A stretch of 64,000 nucleotides of DNA, taken from assembly GCA_027604705.1 (NCBI GenBank), contig JADHYV010000002.1, positions 62,001-126,000 of the forward strand, given 5' to 3'. The notes beneath the pieces were generated by a model. That model searched no databases. It was not told where the DNA came from and saw only the letters and a program-made list of their open reading frames with translations. The translations under genes and the position numbers were made by a program. Positions 1-14,937 of this stretch are shown here, one piece after another (the first letter of the stretch is position 1; each line of letters starts with the position of its first letter). Source of the DNA: Allomyces arbusculus. Its lineage: Eukaryota; Blastocladiomycota; Blastocladiomycetes; Blastocladiales; Blastocladiaceae.

Positions 1-1745
1 CTCGCGGTTCAGTTCGCCCAACGCGTTGCCGTCCAACTTCTCGCCAACGAGCCGCGCGGCGTAGGTGCGCGCATCCAACGGCTCAACACCGCCACTCACG
101 AGGAACTGGTACCAGTCGAACCCGTTATAACTCGTCGGCGCATCGAGCGGCGGCTCCGTCGCGGGACCCGACACGTCCGCGACCAACGCCGCAGGCGGAG
201 TCAGGCCCTTGAGCTTGTATGCGACAGCCTGGTCCGCGGGCGAGAGCGCCGCAATCGGCACGTCGATTTTCGCGCCGTTCGTCTTGTGCAACTTGACCTT
301 TCCGTCAATGAAGTCGATGAACGCGGCCTCAGTCCGGTGCACGCCCGACTGGTCGAGCCAGACACGCACGTATGCCGGGTCCGGCATCGCCGACGAACTC
401 GACGACGTCGTGGATCCTGTGCGGCGGTGCGTGTCCGCCAAGGCGGGCCGCGGCAGCGGGACGGGCGTCGCGCGGCCGGACGACGAGACTGCGGGGGACG
501 CCGACCGCGGCGGTCCTGTGCGGTCGATGGCGACGGGCGGCCGGGTCGGGAGGACCGGCGGGCGATCCGCAATCGCGGGGGGTGTCGTGGTGACCGGACG
601 CGACGGCAGTGCCGGTGGGCGCGCTGCGATCGCGGCCGCCCGGCGACGTTCTTCTTCCATCTCGCGTTCCCGCTCGCGCTCGCGCTCCAATTCGCGCGCA
701 CGCGCCTCCTTCTCTGCGATTTCGCGTTGCCGAAGCCGCTCATTCGCGGCCTCCTCAGCCTCGCGCCGCCGGCGTGCCGCGTCCTCGGCGGCAACCCGCG
801 CGCGTTCGGCCTGCTCGCGCGCGAGCTCGGCGGCCTCGTCCTGCTGCCACCGCAGTTGCTGCTGGTAATCTTCCTCGGCCTCCTCCGCCGCTTCCTCCTC
901 ATACCCGGGCGCCGCGGCGGGAGCCACGGGCGGTGCGGGTGCAGCGGCCGCGGGCGAGACGCCGATTTCGCGGAACTTCAAGTAATTGCGCGGGACAAAC
1001 CCTTCCTTGTTCGCGCGTCCCGGCCGCGTGCTGATGATCCGGATCTTGACCCAGTCCGCATCCGAGTCATCGAGGACCAGGCAGTTTTCGCCTTCTTGCA
1101 CGTCGACGTCGTCAGGTTCCACGGGGTCGTAGTCGTATTCGGCAACGGCGAGTTTCGGTGGGGTCGCGCCTGAGGTGGAGGGGCCGGTGACGGTGTGCAC
1201 GAGCGCGGGCGAGGGGGCGACGACAGGCGGAGGGATCGACGCGGCGACGGGTGCCGGCGGGGCGGGCGCGGGAGGAGCGGGGGCAGCGTCATGGGTGTCG
1301 GCGCCGGGCCGGTCAATGTAGTTGGCGGGCACAAGGCCGTAAGCGGTGCCGAGCCGCGCGACGACCCAGTCGTCGGGCAGTTCCTCGAACACGTCGATGG
1401 TCGCGGATTCGTAAACTGTCAATTCGTCTTCGTTGAGGGCGTCGTAGTCGTAGAGGACCGAGGTCGAGTAGAGCGGCGTGGGCTAGAAGAATCAATGAAT
1501 TGGTGGTCAATCGACAGCCAGCACCGCAACGAACGGGTATGGGTAATTACCTCCTCGACGTAGTTTTCGGGCACGTTCCCGACCATGTCGTCGGCGCCGT
1601 CGACTTTGCGCGCGCACACGAGCCAGCCAGGCTCGTCGGCGTCGCCAATTACATGCAAAAGCTCGCCCTCGACGACCGACAGTTCGTCGTCCTCTTGCGC
1701 CTCGTAGTCGTAGACGGCGCGCACGACGCGCAGGGTCGGCGCCAT
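1..1745 (-). CDS. SLA1: Sla1-family endocytic adaptor (3'-partial)
   Basis: Actin-patch adaptor of clathrin-mediated endocytosis; the C-terminal part lies beyond the window edge. Exon 1 (1745-1551, 65 codons) holds the first SH3 domain, from LRVVRAVYDYEAQ to VPENYVEE. A 68-bp intron (1550-1483) follows. Exon 2 runs to the edge and carries SH3-2 (VLYDYDALNEDEL), a Pro/Ala linker, SH3-3 (AEYDYDPVEPDDV), a long Glu/Arg/Ala-rich predicted helix, the SHD1 domain (VRVWLDQSGVHRTEAAF, then LHKTNGAKIDVP) and the start of SHD2 (GFDWYQFLVSGGVEP). In yeast Sla1, SHD1 binds NPF-type cargo signals and SHD2 is a SAM-like self-association domain. The order SH3-SH3-SH3-SHD1-SHD2 is specific to the family. The start is the first in-frame ATG before SH3-1. 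It is divergent from TRM8. Confidence 0.9.
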
Positions 1746-3160
<1,415 letters not shown>

Positions 3161-3631
3161 GCATAGGAGGGCCGAGAGTGAGGTGCGGCCGTTGTCAATA
3201 TTTACACTATTTTTTGCGTCGTCTCTCCCTCGTTAATTCTGCCAGTCTGTCGCGACCGTGAGCATCCAATCATATCGATGATCGCAAACTTGAGCGTCCA
3301 CACCGGCTGAACAGGGCAACCAGCAGACTGCGGATGCAAACGACGGCCAGCAGCAACGACCGCCAACTGCGAAGATTTGCAAGAGGAAAGCTCCCGCGCA
3401 ACGACGCGAAGGACGCGACGAACCGAATGATTATTTCCATCTATTTTCCGCTGGCAAATGCACTCGATGATACGAAATGAAGGTTCATGTGAGCGCTGGG
3501 GCCATTGCCGTCCCTTTCGCCAGATCCCGGGCAGCTCGGGTCGCCAGCCATCTTCAACGGTCGACCGCTCCACCCTTCTCTCCCTCCCCGGCCACCATCT
3601 TGCACACGTCCCAACGACCACGACGTCCACG
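3161..3631. other. Intergenic: TRM8 3' end and IVD promoter
   Basis: About 470 bp between two genes in tandem. A T-rich patch follows the TRM8 stop. I recognise no motif or RNA gene. Confidence 0.3.
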
Positions 3632-5175
3632 ATGCTGTCGCGCAACTTTGCCTCGCTGCTCCGCACTGTTCAGGTTGCTGGCGGCGCCCGCACCGCGGTA
3701 TGGACCAACCGGCACGCCCGTTGCCAAGAGCGATATTCAAGATGGTTCAAGCGACCTTGCAACCACCAATCCTGACGCTCCCCCGCGCCGTCATGGTGCT
3801 CTGGACTTGCGCCGACGTAGGTGCGCGGCCTCGCGTCGACCAACCACAAGACGATGGGTCTGACCGAGGAGCAGCTCGAGGTGCGTCCCTTTATTATGAC
3901 GAGGCGTGTCCGATTGATTCAGGGCCCCAGTCTGACGCACGCTGCGTTCCTGCACCACCCGCCGATGATAATTCTATAGCTGCAAGCGTCGCTGCAAGAT
4001 TTTGCGCAGCGCGAGCTGGCCCCCCGTGCCGCGGCGATTGACGCGCAGAACGAGTTCCCGGCCGACATGTGGCGCAAGTTTGGCGACATGGGTTTGCTGG
4101 GCATCACCGCGCCGGAGCAGTACGGCGGCCTTGGTCTCGGCTACATGTCGCACGTTTTGGCCATGGAGGAACTGTCGCGCGCGTCCGGGTCGGTCGCGCT
4201 CTCGTACGGCGCGCACTCGAACCTGTGCGTGAACCAGATCGTGCGCAACGGCAACGACGCGCAAAAGGCCAAATACTTGCCGAAACTGATCTCGGGCGAG
4301 CATGTCGGCGCGCTCGCCATGTCCGAGGCCGGGTCCGGGTCGGACGTGGTCTCGATGCGACTTCGCGCCGAGAAGAAGGGGGACAAGTATGTTCTGAACG
4401 GCAACAAGTACTGGATTACGAACGGTGGCGATGCCGATGTGCTTGTCGTCTACGCCAAGACGAACCCGGACAAGGGCCCGCACGGGATCACGGCGTTTTT
4501 GATTGAAAAGGGGATGAAGGGCTTCTCGCACTCGCCCAAGTTCGACAAGCTCGGGATGCGCGGGTCGAACACATACGAGCTGGTCTTTGAGGACGTTGAG
4601 GTGCCCGTTGAGAACGTGCTTGGCGGCGAGGGCAAGGGCGTCTACGTGCTCATGTCTGGGCTCGACCTCGAGCGTCTGGTCCTGGCCGGTGGGCCGCTCG
4701 GTCTGATGCAGGCGGCGTGCGACGTGGTCTTCCCGTACGTGCACGAGCGCAAACAGTTTGGCAAGCCTCTCGGCCACTTCCAGCTGATGCAGGGCAAGCT
4801 TGCCGACATGTACACGAAACTGTCGGCGTCGCGCGCCTACGTCTACTCGGTGGCCCGCGCGTGCGATAACGGCCACGTCTCGAACCGCGACTGCGCCGGT
4901 GTGATCCTCTACGCGGCGGAGCGCGCAACGGAGGTTGCGCTTGACGCGATTCAGGCGCTGGGCGGGGCGGGTTACGTAAATGAGCACCCGTACGTTGTTT
5001 GCAATTCCTTGGGGCGTGTCTTGACGATGGACGCAAAGCTCACCACCCATTGGATTGATATTATAGGACCGGCCGCATCCTGCGCGACGCCAAGCTCTAC
5101 GAAATTGGCGCCGGCACGTCGGAGATTCGCCGTTGGCTCATTGGCCGCTCCATCAACGACGAGTTCAAGCAGTAA
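3632..5175 (+). CDS. IVD: Isovaleryl-CoA dehydrogenase, mitochondrial
   Basis: FAD-dependent acyl-CoA dehydrogenase of leucine breakdown, oxidising isovaleryl-CoA in the mitochondrial matrix. Four exons: 3632-3697, 3821-3880, 3980-4989, 5067-5175 (introns 123, 99 and 77 bp), giving 414 residues. Exon 1 encodes a basic, Ser/Ala-rich presequence ([18 protein letters not shown]). The core has [30 protein letters not shown] and [18 protein letters not shown]. The stretch [19 protein letters not shown] is diagnostic for IVD and contains its catalytic Glu, whose position separates IVD from other acyl-CoA dehydrogenases. The last exon restores the conserved end [19 protein letters not shown]. Reading through the last intron would replace this conserved end, so the splice is well supported. 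Confidence 0.95.
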
Positions 5176-5846
5176 AGGCGCTGCTGGTCGTTGCTCCTTG
5201 TGTATTTCTGATGATATAACCGTCGCTCGTGGGCGGCACGAGCGGTCTAGTGTCGTTCTTGTGTCCTCTTTCATTTTAATGGTGCCAGTTTGATCGGAAG
5301 CGTTCCTCCGGACACACAGCGAATGTGCTGCGTCCACACGGAGACTCTCATGGTCAGAAACAACTTCCACGGAACGTCGAAGTGGGACGACGAGACTTTC
5401 ATAACAAATTCAACCTTACCTTGCGCGCGTCGCCCAACCAACGCCCCGCCCGCGCGCTGGGGAAGGCCGCATGCGGGCTCGAGGCGCGGACGGTGCGCGC
5501 GCGCGCGCGCACGACGAGCAAGGCCACCATGTATAACAACGGACGACAATCGACGCCAGCGACCGGAGCGAGGGGTGGGGAAGCGGGGAGAACTGCAACA
5601 AAAACGAAAAGAGGGGGGCACGTCGGGTCGGCACGGCGCGGTCGAAGGCGGGGGGGAACAGACGAGACGGAAAAACGAAGTGAACAGAAACAGCAAACGA
5701 AACGAACAAACGAAACCGCAAACGAAGAAAAACAGCACCGAGCGAGGAAACGACCGACTCAGTGAGCCGCTATCCTCGTCCACGCGTCGCGCCGCCGCGG
5801 ATCGGCAGTCGGCAACGCGACGGCGAGCAAACGACCGTCTCGCGCT
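5176..5846. other. Intergenic between convergent IVD and rac1
   Basis: About 670 bp between two 3' ends. It contains a short GC-dinucleotide run near 5497-5508 and a purine-rich plus-strand stretch (about 5580-5760). No coding signal or RNA gene is recognised. Confidence 0.3.
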
Positions 5847-7356
<1,510 letters not shown>

Positions 7357-7987
7357 ATTGGCGGCGGGTGCGAGCGGATGGCGGTCGCGGCAGCAGGGGC
7401 GAGCGGGGGGGTCAGGCGATCGCGGAGCTGGGACCGACGGGTGGGCTCGCAGGGCAGATTGTCGGGCGCAGGTGGGGATGCGCCAAGTGGCAGTCGCGAG
7501 TCGTTGTAGGCCAAGGCGCGAGTGGCGGTCGCGGGTGTGGGCAGACGTTGCTGAGCAGGGCCGTGGCGGCGGCGACTGTTGCAGCTGGAAGCTGGCGGCA
7601 GCAGGCGATGGAGGATGGCAGCGCGCGTGTGCGTGGGGCGCTCGAGCTTTCCACCTCGCAGGCAGTCACAAAACGCCGCAAAACTCGCAAAAGCGTCGCC
7701 CACACGCTCGCTGCACTTTTACGACCTGTTTACGCCCCAATTTTTAAGCTGCAATGACCATTACGCCCTCCCGTGCGCAGGCCGGCCCGTAAATTCAAGC
7801 TAAAAACGGCTGAAATCTGCTTGGGAAAACGGCGGGAACAGCCAAGAATGGCTCCCGTCGCCATCCCGGCGCCATCCCCTCGCAATCCCACGTGCTGAAG
7901 CCGCAACGCTAAACCCTAACCTCTCGCCAGTCGAAAGCGTTGCACTGCGAGCGAGCCGCAAAATGATCTGCATTCTGTCCACTCTCA
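7357..7987. other. Intergenic: rac1 promoter and TRM1 3' flank
   Basis: About 630 bp between tandem minus-strand genes. GC-rich; open frames here are shadows without recognisable domains. No RNA gene seen. Confidence 0.3.
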
Positions 7988-9884
7988 TCACTGGTCGTCC
8001 TCGGCCATGGCAGCGTCCTCTGCGGCATCCTCGACAGCGCCGTCCTGCTCCGCAGCCGGCTCCGTCTTGGGCGCCTTCTTGCCCCTCTTGGGTTGTGCGG
8101 GCGCGTCGGCATTCGCCTTGCTAAACAATCGCCAAGACGAGATAGGGTAAGGGACCAGAACGCAGAAAACGCAGGAGTCGCACCAATGCCGTCAACAAAA
8201 TATGACGTACCGCTTCTTGCCCGCACGCGCCTTAGGCCCCCAGTTCTTTTCCGGGTTCTCCTGGAACCGCACCAGCTTGATCTTGCGCGACGGTGGGTTC
8301 GAGGCCTTGTGGAACGTGAAATCGACCGTGGTCGTGATCTCCTTGGCCAAAATCTTGGCCGCAATCGACCCTTCCGCCGGCTCCTTGGCGGGCCCGCGCT
8401 TGACGTGCGCGCGAATCACGTCCCAAACAACGTGCTGTGGCGCATCGGTCTTGACAGCAATCGGGTTCGCATGCGACACGGAAAACTGGTACCCGGCATT
8501 CGCGAGCGCCGACCCCATATCAATAAGTGAGATGCTGTTGCAGTGCACGGCCGTCGTCAGGGCGCGCAGCGTGTAGTAGAGCGGCGCATCGACTTCCTCG
8601 CCAATCACCGTCAGCATGCCCTCCATGCGCTTGGCGGTGCCGTAATTGGCCGCATTCGCGCGCGCGTGCGCGAGCATGCGCTGCACAAACGGCTTGCTGT
8701 GCAGCGGCGCGTTCCACGCGGGGCCACCAATGTGGAAGTTGGACCCGCACTCGGCGCAGTTGGCGCCGGCGTGGTGCGTCGCGAGCCCGTACTTGGTCGT
8801 TTCCTTACCGTTCTCGGAGGTCGTCACGGTCACCTTGCCCATGGGCTGCAGCACAAACGACTTGCACCCTTGGCACAGATAGACGAGAGAAAGCTTGCTC
8901 GCCGTCTTCTTGACCTCGATCGGCGACACGTGCACGCGCACAAACACGCGAATATAGAAATCAATCGAGCACGACACGAGCGGCTCAATGTAGCGCTTGT
9001 TCTTGGCGGCGGCCGTGTGCGTGGCGCCGAGCAGCAGTCGCAGTGCCATTTCGTGCGTGAATTCGCCGCGCAGCGGCATGCCGCCGTACTTGGTGAAGCA
9101 AGTTTCCGTGAAGTTGGCGCCGGCAAGGACCTGCATGTCGGTGCACGTGATGCACATCAGGCCGCCGTCGGAGACGCTCTGCACGCCCGCGTCGAGGAAG
9201 GGCGACGCGGAGCCGTATGGGTCGAGGTCGACGACGTGGTAATGGTCTTTGGGCATCAGGTGCTGGTACATGACAATTCTATTTTCACAATCACAACGCG
9301 AGAGCAGGTGAGTTAGGAGTGATCGCGGCCAGCAGCGCCAGATGCAAGTTCAAATACCGACTTGGCGTCGCCCAAGTTTGGTCGCACGAGCTCCTCGGAC
9401 AGGTTGTTAAAGGCGACATTGCGCTTGATCGACTCGACAGCTTCCGGGTCCAGATCGTTGCACAGAATGTGGTCCAAGTCCGGGATCTCCTTGGCGTAGC
9501 GCACCGACCGCAGACCCGACGCGGCCAACGCCTCGAGGATCTTGGGCTTGAACACGGGCACGGTCTCGCCTGCCGCCTTGGCCTCGTCAATCGTCTTGCC
9601 TGAGCAAATTGCGACATTTTGGAGTCAGGAATTGGCTCGCGCGGCAGCGTGCAGGTGAACAGAAAAAAGTCATGCTCACCCTCCTTCTTCAGCGCCTTGG
9701 CCCAGCGCTCCTCGGCGACTACGTCGCGCCACGTGCGAATCGCAGCAATCGACATGTCGCGGTTGAACTGCTGCACTGGGTTGTAGAACACTTCATTGTT
9801 CTTGGGGAACAGGATCGTAGCCTGGCCTTCGGAAACTGTGTTGAACTGCTCGTCGTTGTAGGTCGCCTCGCCGTGTGCCGCCAT
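7988..9884 (-). CDS. TRM1: tRNA (guanine26-N2)-dimethyltransferase Trm1
   Basis: SAM-dependent enzyme that makes m2,2G26 in tRNAs of cytosol and mitochondria. Four exons: 9884-9680, 9599-9362, 9278-8211, 8120-7988, 547 residues. The N-terminus has EGQATILFPKNNEVFYNPVQ and LAASGLRSVRYAKEIP with LCNDLDPEAVESI (SAM binding). Exon 3 opens with the catalytic region HVVDLDPYGSASPFLDAG and continues with GLMCITCTDMQVLAG and a Cys-pair region (YLCQGCKSF, then NCAECGSNFHIGGPAWNAPL). The last exon adds a Lys/Ala/Glu-rich acidic tail ending AMAEDDQ. The donor of intron 2 (gtcggt) is the least standard splice, but only it keeps frame into the DPYGS exon. Divergent from ABZ1. Confidence 0.94.
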
Positions 9885-10451
9885 GGTGGAATGGATCGCT
9901 GTCGGATGAAGTTGTTGGCGGCGAGAGTGGGCGAATCGGTCCAAGTTGGCGGATTGTTGAGCTTGCACAGTCCCAGAAACAGATGGAGCAGCAGCAGCAG
10001 CAGCGGGGCAGCTAATCGAATAGGGGCGATGTGATGGTGCCGTTGCGGTCGTCGTCGTCGTCCTCCCATCGAGATTCGCCACGAGCGGAGCGCGTGCGGT
10101 GAGAAACATTGCGCGCAAGTCAGGTGGGCTCGGCTGCTCTGTTGCGGGGCCCCTCGACACCGTGTCATTTGTGGTTGAAGGACACAAGCTGACAACGATG
10201 GCCCGCGCGGGCACACCATTGCACACCATCCCGTCCCATTTTGCGATGCTGGTCGACACTAATCATCCGCTGCACGCTGCCGCTCACCACCGTGCCGACG
10301 ACGACGACGAGTGACCGACAAGAACGCAGCAGCCCGCAACCAGTCCACCCTCCTGACAGCTGAGTCGTCTCCTGTCGCGACCACCAGCGTGAGGCTCGAC
10401 TACCATCGACTACACGACTCTCCTGGCCAACTTAAACCAGAATTACCTGCG
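9885..10451. promoter_or_regulatory. Divergent intergenic region TRM1 / ABZ1
   Basis: About 570 bp between divergent start codons, expected to hold both promoters. No clear TATA box or repeat. A run of GCTGCTGCTG lies near 9990-10000. Confidence 0.35.
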
Positions 10452-13137
10452 ATGCCGCCCAACGTTGCCAATATTCCGCGGCTGCCCGTCAACGGCGCGA
10501 GCGGCGCGTTCGAGGCGATTACCAGCACATTAAGGAAACAGCTGCGAGTCGTGATCATTGATAATTTCGACTCGTACACATTCAACGTGTATCACCTCTT
10601 TTGCGGTGTCCTGGAGCACCCGCCCATTGTGATCCGCAACAACCAAATGGGGTGGTAAGTGGAGACGCTCGCCCTGCGCCGATGCACTGGTGATCAGCTC
10701 GCGAAGCCATGCTTTTCTCGCTCTGAGAAGCCGTTACGCCGTCATAGGGCCGAATTCGAGGCGAGGGTGCTGCCGCACATCGACGCGATCGTCTTGTCAC
10801 CGGGGCCTGGGACGCCCGAGCATCCAAAGGTGCGGGCAGTGTTTTCGCTTGGGCGACGCGCGAAGCCAACCAATCTACGCTCCCCTGTGCTCGCTCCAGG
10901 ACATTGGGCTCTGCGGCGACGTGCTCCGGTATCCGGGACCCATTCCCGTCTTCGGCGTCTGTCTCGGCCACCAGGCCATGGGGTTGCAGTGTGGCGGCCG
11001 CGTCGAGCGCGCACCCGAGGTCATGCACGGCCGACTCTCGCCCATCGAGCACTTGGGCACTGGTCTGTTTGCCAATTTCCCGTTGCACTTTCTCGCTGTT
11101 CGCTACCACTCGCTCATTGTCCACGAAGGTGCGCAGCTCTCGAACGAAATCAATGTTTTCCCTGCACCCCGGATGTTGATCAATATCGGCCCGTCAGACT
11201 TGCCCTCGGACCTGATGATGACGGCATGGGTCCGCGACACCCGCACGGGTCGGCACTTGGTCATGGCGCTCGAGCACCGCACCAAACCGTGGCACGGCGT
11301 GCAATTTCACCCGGAATCGATTTGCTCCGAGTACGGGTACCAGATGGTCGTCAACTTTTGTGACTTGGCGCTCGCGACTCGTCCGCGAAAACCGTACCTG
11401 CTCGAACCATACCACGCACTCAGCGAGCACATTTCTGTGGTCCCGACGCACGTGCCGCATTCGACCACGCCCACGCACGCGTCGGACGTGCACCAATGCC
11501 ATATCGCGTCTGTGGAGTGGTGCGACCCGGAAACGGCGTTTGATGCGCTCTTTGCCGCGTCCAGGCAGTCGGTTTGGCTCGATAGTGCGCGGGTCGAGGG
11601 CGAGACGAGGTGGAGTTACATGGGCGAGCGCGCGGCAACAGGGTACGTTGTGTGATTTAAACCAGTGGAAACTCCGTGATCAAGATGCTGACAACATTGA
11701 TCGCAGTTTTTCGCTCACCTACTCGCTGCACAATGGTCAAGTGACCGTCCAACACGGCGACGGCCGGTGCGAGACGCGATCGGTCGCGTCCTTCTTCGAC
11801 TTTTTGCAAACTGTCTACTTGGAACACCAGATCCCATGGACGGCAATTCAGCAGCACGGCGTGAACCTGACGGACGACGACCTGCCGCAGTTCCTCGGCG
11901 GATTGGTCGGGTACATTGGCTACGAACTCAAAGCTGAAACCCTCAACATGCCCGCCGTTGCGTCCACGTCGACGGTGCCGGACGCGACGTTTGTGTTCCT
12001 CGACCGCGCGCTCTGCTTCGACCACGTCCACCGTCGCGTTGTTCTCGTGGCACTCGGCCCGCGCGAGTCCACGCTCACCTGGATCTGCGACACGGCCGCA
12101 GCCTTGGTTACGACGCGCCGACGTGCGATTCCCGTTTCGATCGCCCACCCCGCCGCTCCCTTCGCGCGCCCACCCATCAACCACTTCTTCACGCCCGACC
12201 TCCCGCGCTCCGCTTACCTCGCCGCGATCCAGCGATCCAACGACCTGATCGACGCGGGCGAGACGTACGAAGTGTGTATGACAACGCAGTTCCGGTGCCC
12301 ATATGACCCCTCGCGGATCGACCCATGGGCACTATACCGGTCGGTCCGCCGACGCAACCCGGCGCCGTACGGCGCTTATTTGCGCTTCGCGAACTCGTCG
12401 GGCATGCCCGCACACTGGATCGCGTGCTCATCGCCCGAACGCTTCCTGCGCGTGGACCGCGCGCATGTCATTACGATGAAGCCGATCAAGGGGACCGCGC
12501 GCCGCGGCAAAACGCCAAAGGAGGACGATGCGATCCGCGCCGCGCTCGAGGTGAACGACAAGGACCGTGCCGAGAATTTGATGATTGTCGACTTGATTCG
12601 GAATGACTTGAATTTGGTCTCGACGACGGGATCCGTGTGCGTGCCCAAATTGATGCATGTCGAGTCGTATGAGACTGTGCACCAGCGTACGTGTGTTGAT
12701 ACTTTCCTTCCTCGGCTGCTTGATTATGGAGCGAGGTGCTGACCAACGCGCTGCGCGCAGTCGTCTCCACCATCCAGGGCGACCTTGACCCGAACCTGAC
12801 CGCCGTCGACGCGCTGCGGCACACGTTCCCGCCCGGTAGTATGACGGGCGCACCCAAGCTGCGCACCGTCCAGTTGCTCGAAGACCAGCTCGAGTCGTCT
12901 CCGCGCGGCATCTACTCTGGGTGCATTGGGTTCCTGAGTGCTGTCGGTGGTGCATCACACTTCAACGTGGTGATTCGCACGGCGATCGGCGACGAGACCG
13001 CAGAGTCGATTTCGGTCGGTGCAGGCGGCGCAATTGTCGCGCTCTCGGACCCGGCTGACGAGTGGGATGAGGTCGTGCTCAAACTGCAGTCGGTTGGTGG
13101 GGCTGTGGCCGACTTTGTGACCGAGGCAAGCCGATAA
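10452..13137 (+). CDS. ABZ1: Aminodeoxychorismate synthase (PabA-PabB fusion)
   Basis: Makes 4-amino-4-deoxychorismate from chorismate and glutamine, the first step to p-aminobenzoate for folate. Five exons (10452-10654, 10748-10829, 10900-11642, 11707-12686, 12761-13137), 794 residues. The N-terminal half is a class I glutamine amidotransferase: VIIDNFDSYTFNVYHLF, SPGPGTPEHP, the nucleophile Cys in VFGVCLGHQAMG, and the His-Glu pair in GVQFHPES. The C-terminal half is the chorismate-binding domain: GGLVGYIGYELK, SPERFLRV, PIKGTARRGKT, NLMIVDLIRNDL, TFPPGSMTGAPK, YSGCIGF and an end with SVGAGGAIVALSDP. The Lys in PIKGT marks aminodeoxychorismate synthase; anthranilate synthase has Ala there. 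It converges with the acyltransferase, 159 bp apart. Confidence 0.96.
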
Positions 13138-13296
13138 GACGGGAGTGAAGGGGAGGGGAGCGAGACGGTGGAGAGGGTCACATCAATCGATTAGACGAAT
13201 GCCGGTCATATTATCACTGCAGGACACAACTTCTACCTCTTCATTCAATTAATCAATCGGTGGGCCCGCGTCGGGCCACAACGAACACACTCCCTC

Positions 13297-14704
13297 CTAC
13301 AACTTGGCTGGAATTGGCACCTTGCTCGCCGTCCCTGGCCACGCGGCCTTCCACTGCGCAATCAGCTGGTCCTTCTTGACCCACCGATCCTCAATCCACT
13401 GCTCCACGACAGCCGCGTCCTCGGGGATATCGGCAATCGGGATCCGGTCCACGTGCAAGTGGAAATCCCAGTCGTCGCCGAGGTAGTCGGTGTGAATGGT
13501 TGCCACGTTTGGGAACACCTCGTTGACGGCGCCTGTCGGCCGGTACCGGTAGGCAATCGTCATGTCGTAGACGTAGTGTACGTGGCTGTCGCGCAACGCC
13601 GAGAGCGTCGCGACGAGCCCCTTTTTGCGCGGATACATGACGTTTTGCAGGACCGGGCGGCCGTTCTTTTGGCAAAAGACTTGCGACTACGTGCGTGGGC
13701 GGGTGGGGAAAAGTGAGCGAATATTCGGAAAGCGAGGGTCGGCATATGGGACCAGTAGCGGGCATGCAAGCGCGAGGAGGTACCTCAGCCAGCTTCTTGG
13801 GCGTCAGTCGCGTGCCCTCGAGGAACGAAATGAGCCAGCACGGCAGTCGGTCTTCACGCAGCGTCTTGAAAATCGCGTCAATCTTGTGCTGGTCCTGTCA
13901 ACAGGACAAAAGAGTTTGGTGAGGACGCGTGTAGTCGCTCGTCAAGTGGCAGAACACGCACGGAAGCCCAGTTGCGGCTCAGGAATGGGAACCCGGCGAG
14001 CAGCATGCCCTACAAAGCAATCAACGCAGACGTCAGTCAATCGAAAATGCGGTGGAGCGCAAAATCAGGGTATACGATACACACAGGCCCAAATAGCGGC
14101 AGAAACTTCATAGAGCTCTTGATAAAGTACTTGCCGTGCGCGAGCATGCCGCGACGGATCGCGAGCGTGTTGATGACGGCCCAGTCGATAGCGCACAGGT
14201 GATTGCAAATGACAATGGCACTCTCGGTCGGCGGGAGCGTCGGGTCGACAGTGCCGAGCACAGGCTGCTTGTTCACGGGCACCATGGCGTGGTCGCCCGA
14301 AAAGGTGATCCGGGCACCATTACGCCGCTGAAGGCAGGCAGGGCGGCCGCAAACCAGGTCAGGATCGGTCTCGGCCAAGCAATCTCGTTGGCGCTGTTGG
14401 TGCGCACCTCCATGGCCACGTTAATGGTGCGCCAAATCGCATCGCAAATCAGTGCGTTGATCTGCCCGACGAGTTTCCGGTTGAACGGGTACAGGAGGAG
14501 CGTCACGACTTGGACAATATTGCACAGAACGGCGAGACTAGTATTATTCGTCCCGCGCTCGATGCATCAGCCAAATCATCGTTTGACGGGGCCCGGTGCT
14601 CCCTCTTGATTGACCGTGTTCGTTGATCTTCACCTGCCGAGCGAAGCGCCAAACAGGACGCCGTGAAGGGCGCGCCGGAACACTTTGATGATGCTGGACG
14701 GCAT
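13297..14704 (-). CDS. Lysophospholipid acyltransferase, AGPAT3-5/LCLAT1 type
   Basis: Membrane acyltransferase that probably adds an acyl chain to a lysophospholipid or lysophosphatidate in the ER. Six exons: 14704-14634, 14537-14408, 14327-14085, 14009-13962, 13894-13784, 13686-13297, giving 330 residues. A hydrophobic N-terminal segment is followed by the NHx4D catalytic motif (VICNHLCAIDWAVINTLA), the FLEGTRLTPKKLAE motif (EGTR block, split by an intron) and a C-terminal domain typical of this branch (DFHLHVDRIPIADIPED, then WIEDRWVKKDQLI). The intron 14407-14328 (80 bp, gtgcgc...ttcag) resolves what first looks like a frameshift. The exact substrate cannot be read from sequence. Transcribed in the same direction as MED6, 233 bp downstream of it. 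Confidence 0.88.
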
Positions 14705-14937
14705 TGCAGCGAGTTGACCACGTTGAGTGCAAGGAGAAGGAACGGCCGAGCGAAGAAGATATATGAGAGCAGTCGAAGAGTCGAGGACAAGTCGGGTTGA
14801 TTGCAGATGGTTCGGTTTGGTGCCCACAAGAGTGCAGGCCCCAGTTGGCCCCAGTCCCCACCATTTTGAAGGCTTGAAAACGAGCACACCAGGTTGCAAA
14901 AAATCGTGTCCATTGATCGCACGGTGATCCGCCGCAC

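Noticed and set aside
7911-7920. Telomere-like aaccctaac
   Set aside because: A single copy in an intergenic region; no array.
10452-13137. Anthranilate synthase as identity for the ABZ1 gene
   Set aside because: PIKGT with Lys and the PabA-PabB fused order identify aminodeoxychorismate synthase.
14328-14407. Apparent frameshift in the AGPAT-type acyltransferase gene
   Set aside because: An 80-bp intron with gtgcgc donor and ttcag acceptor joins AME to RRNGARITFSGD in frame and restores the family sequence.
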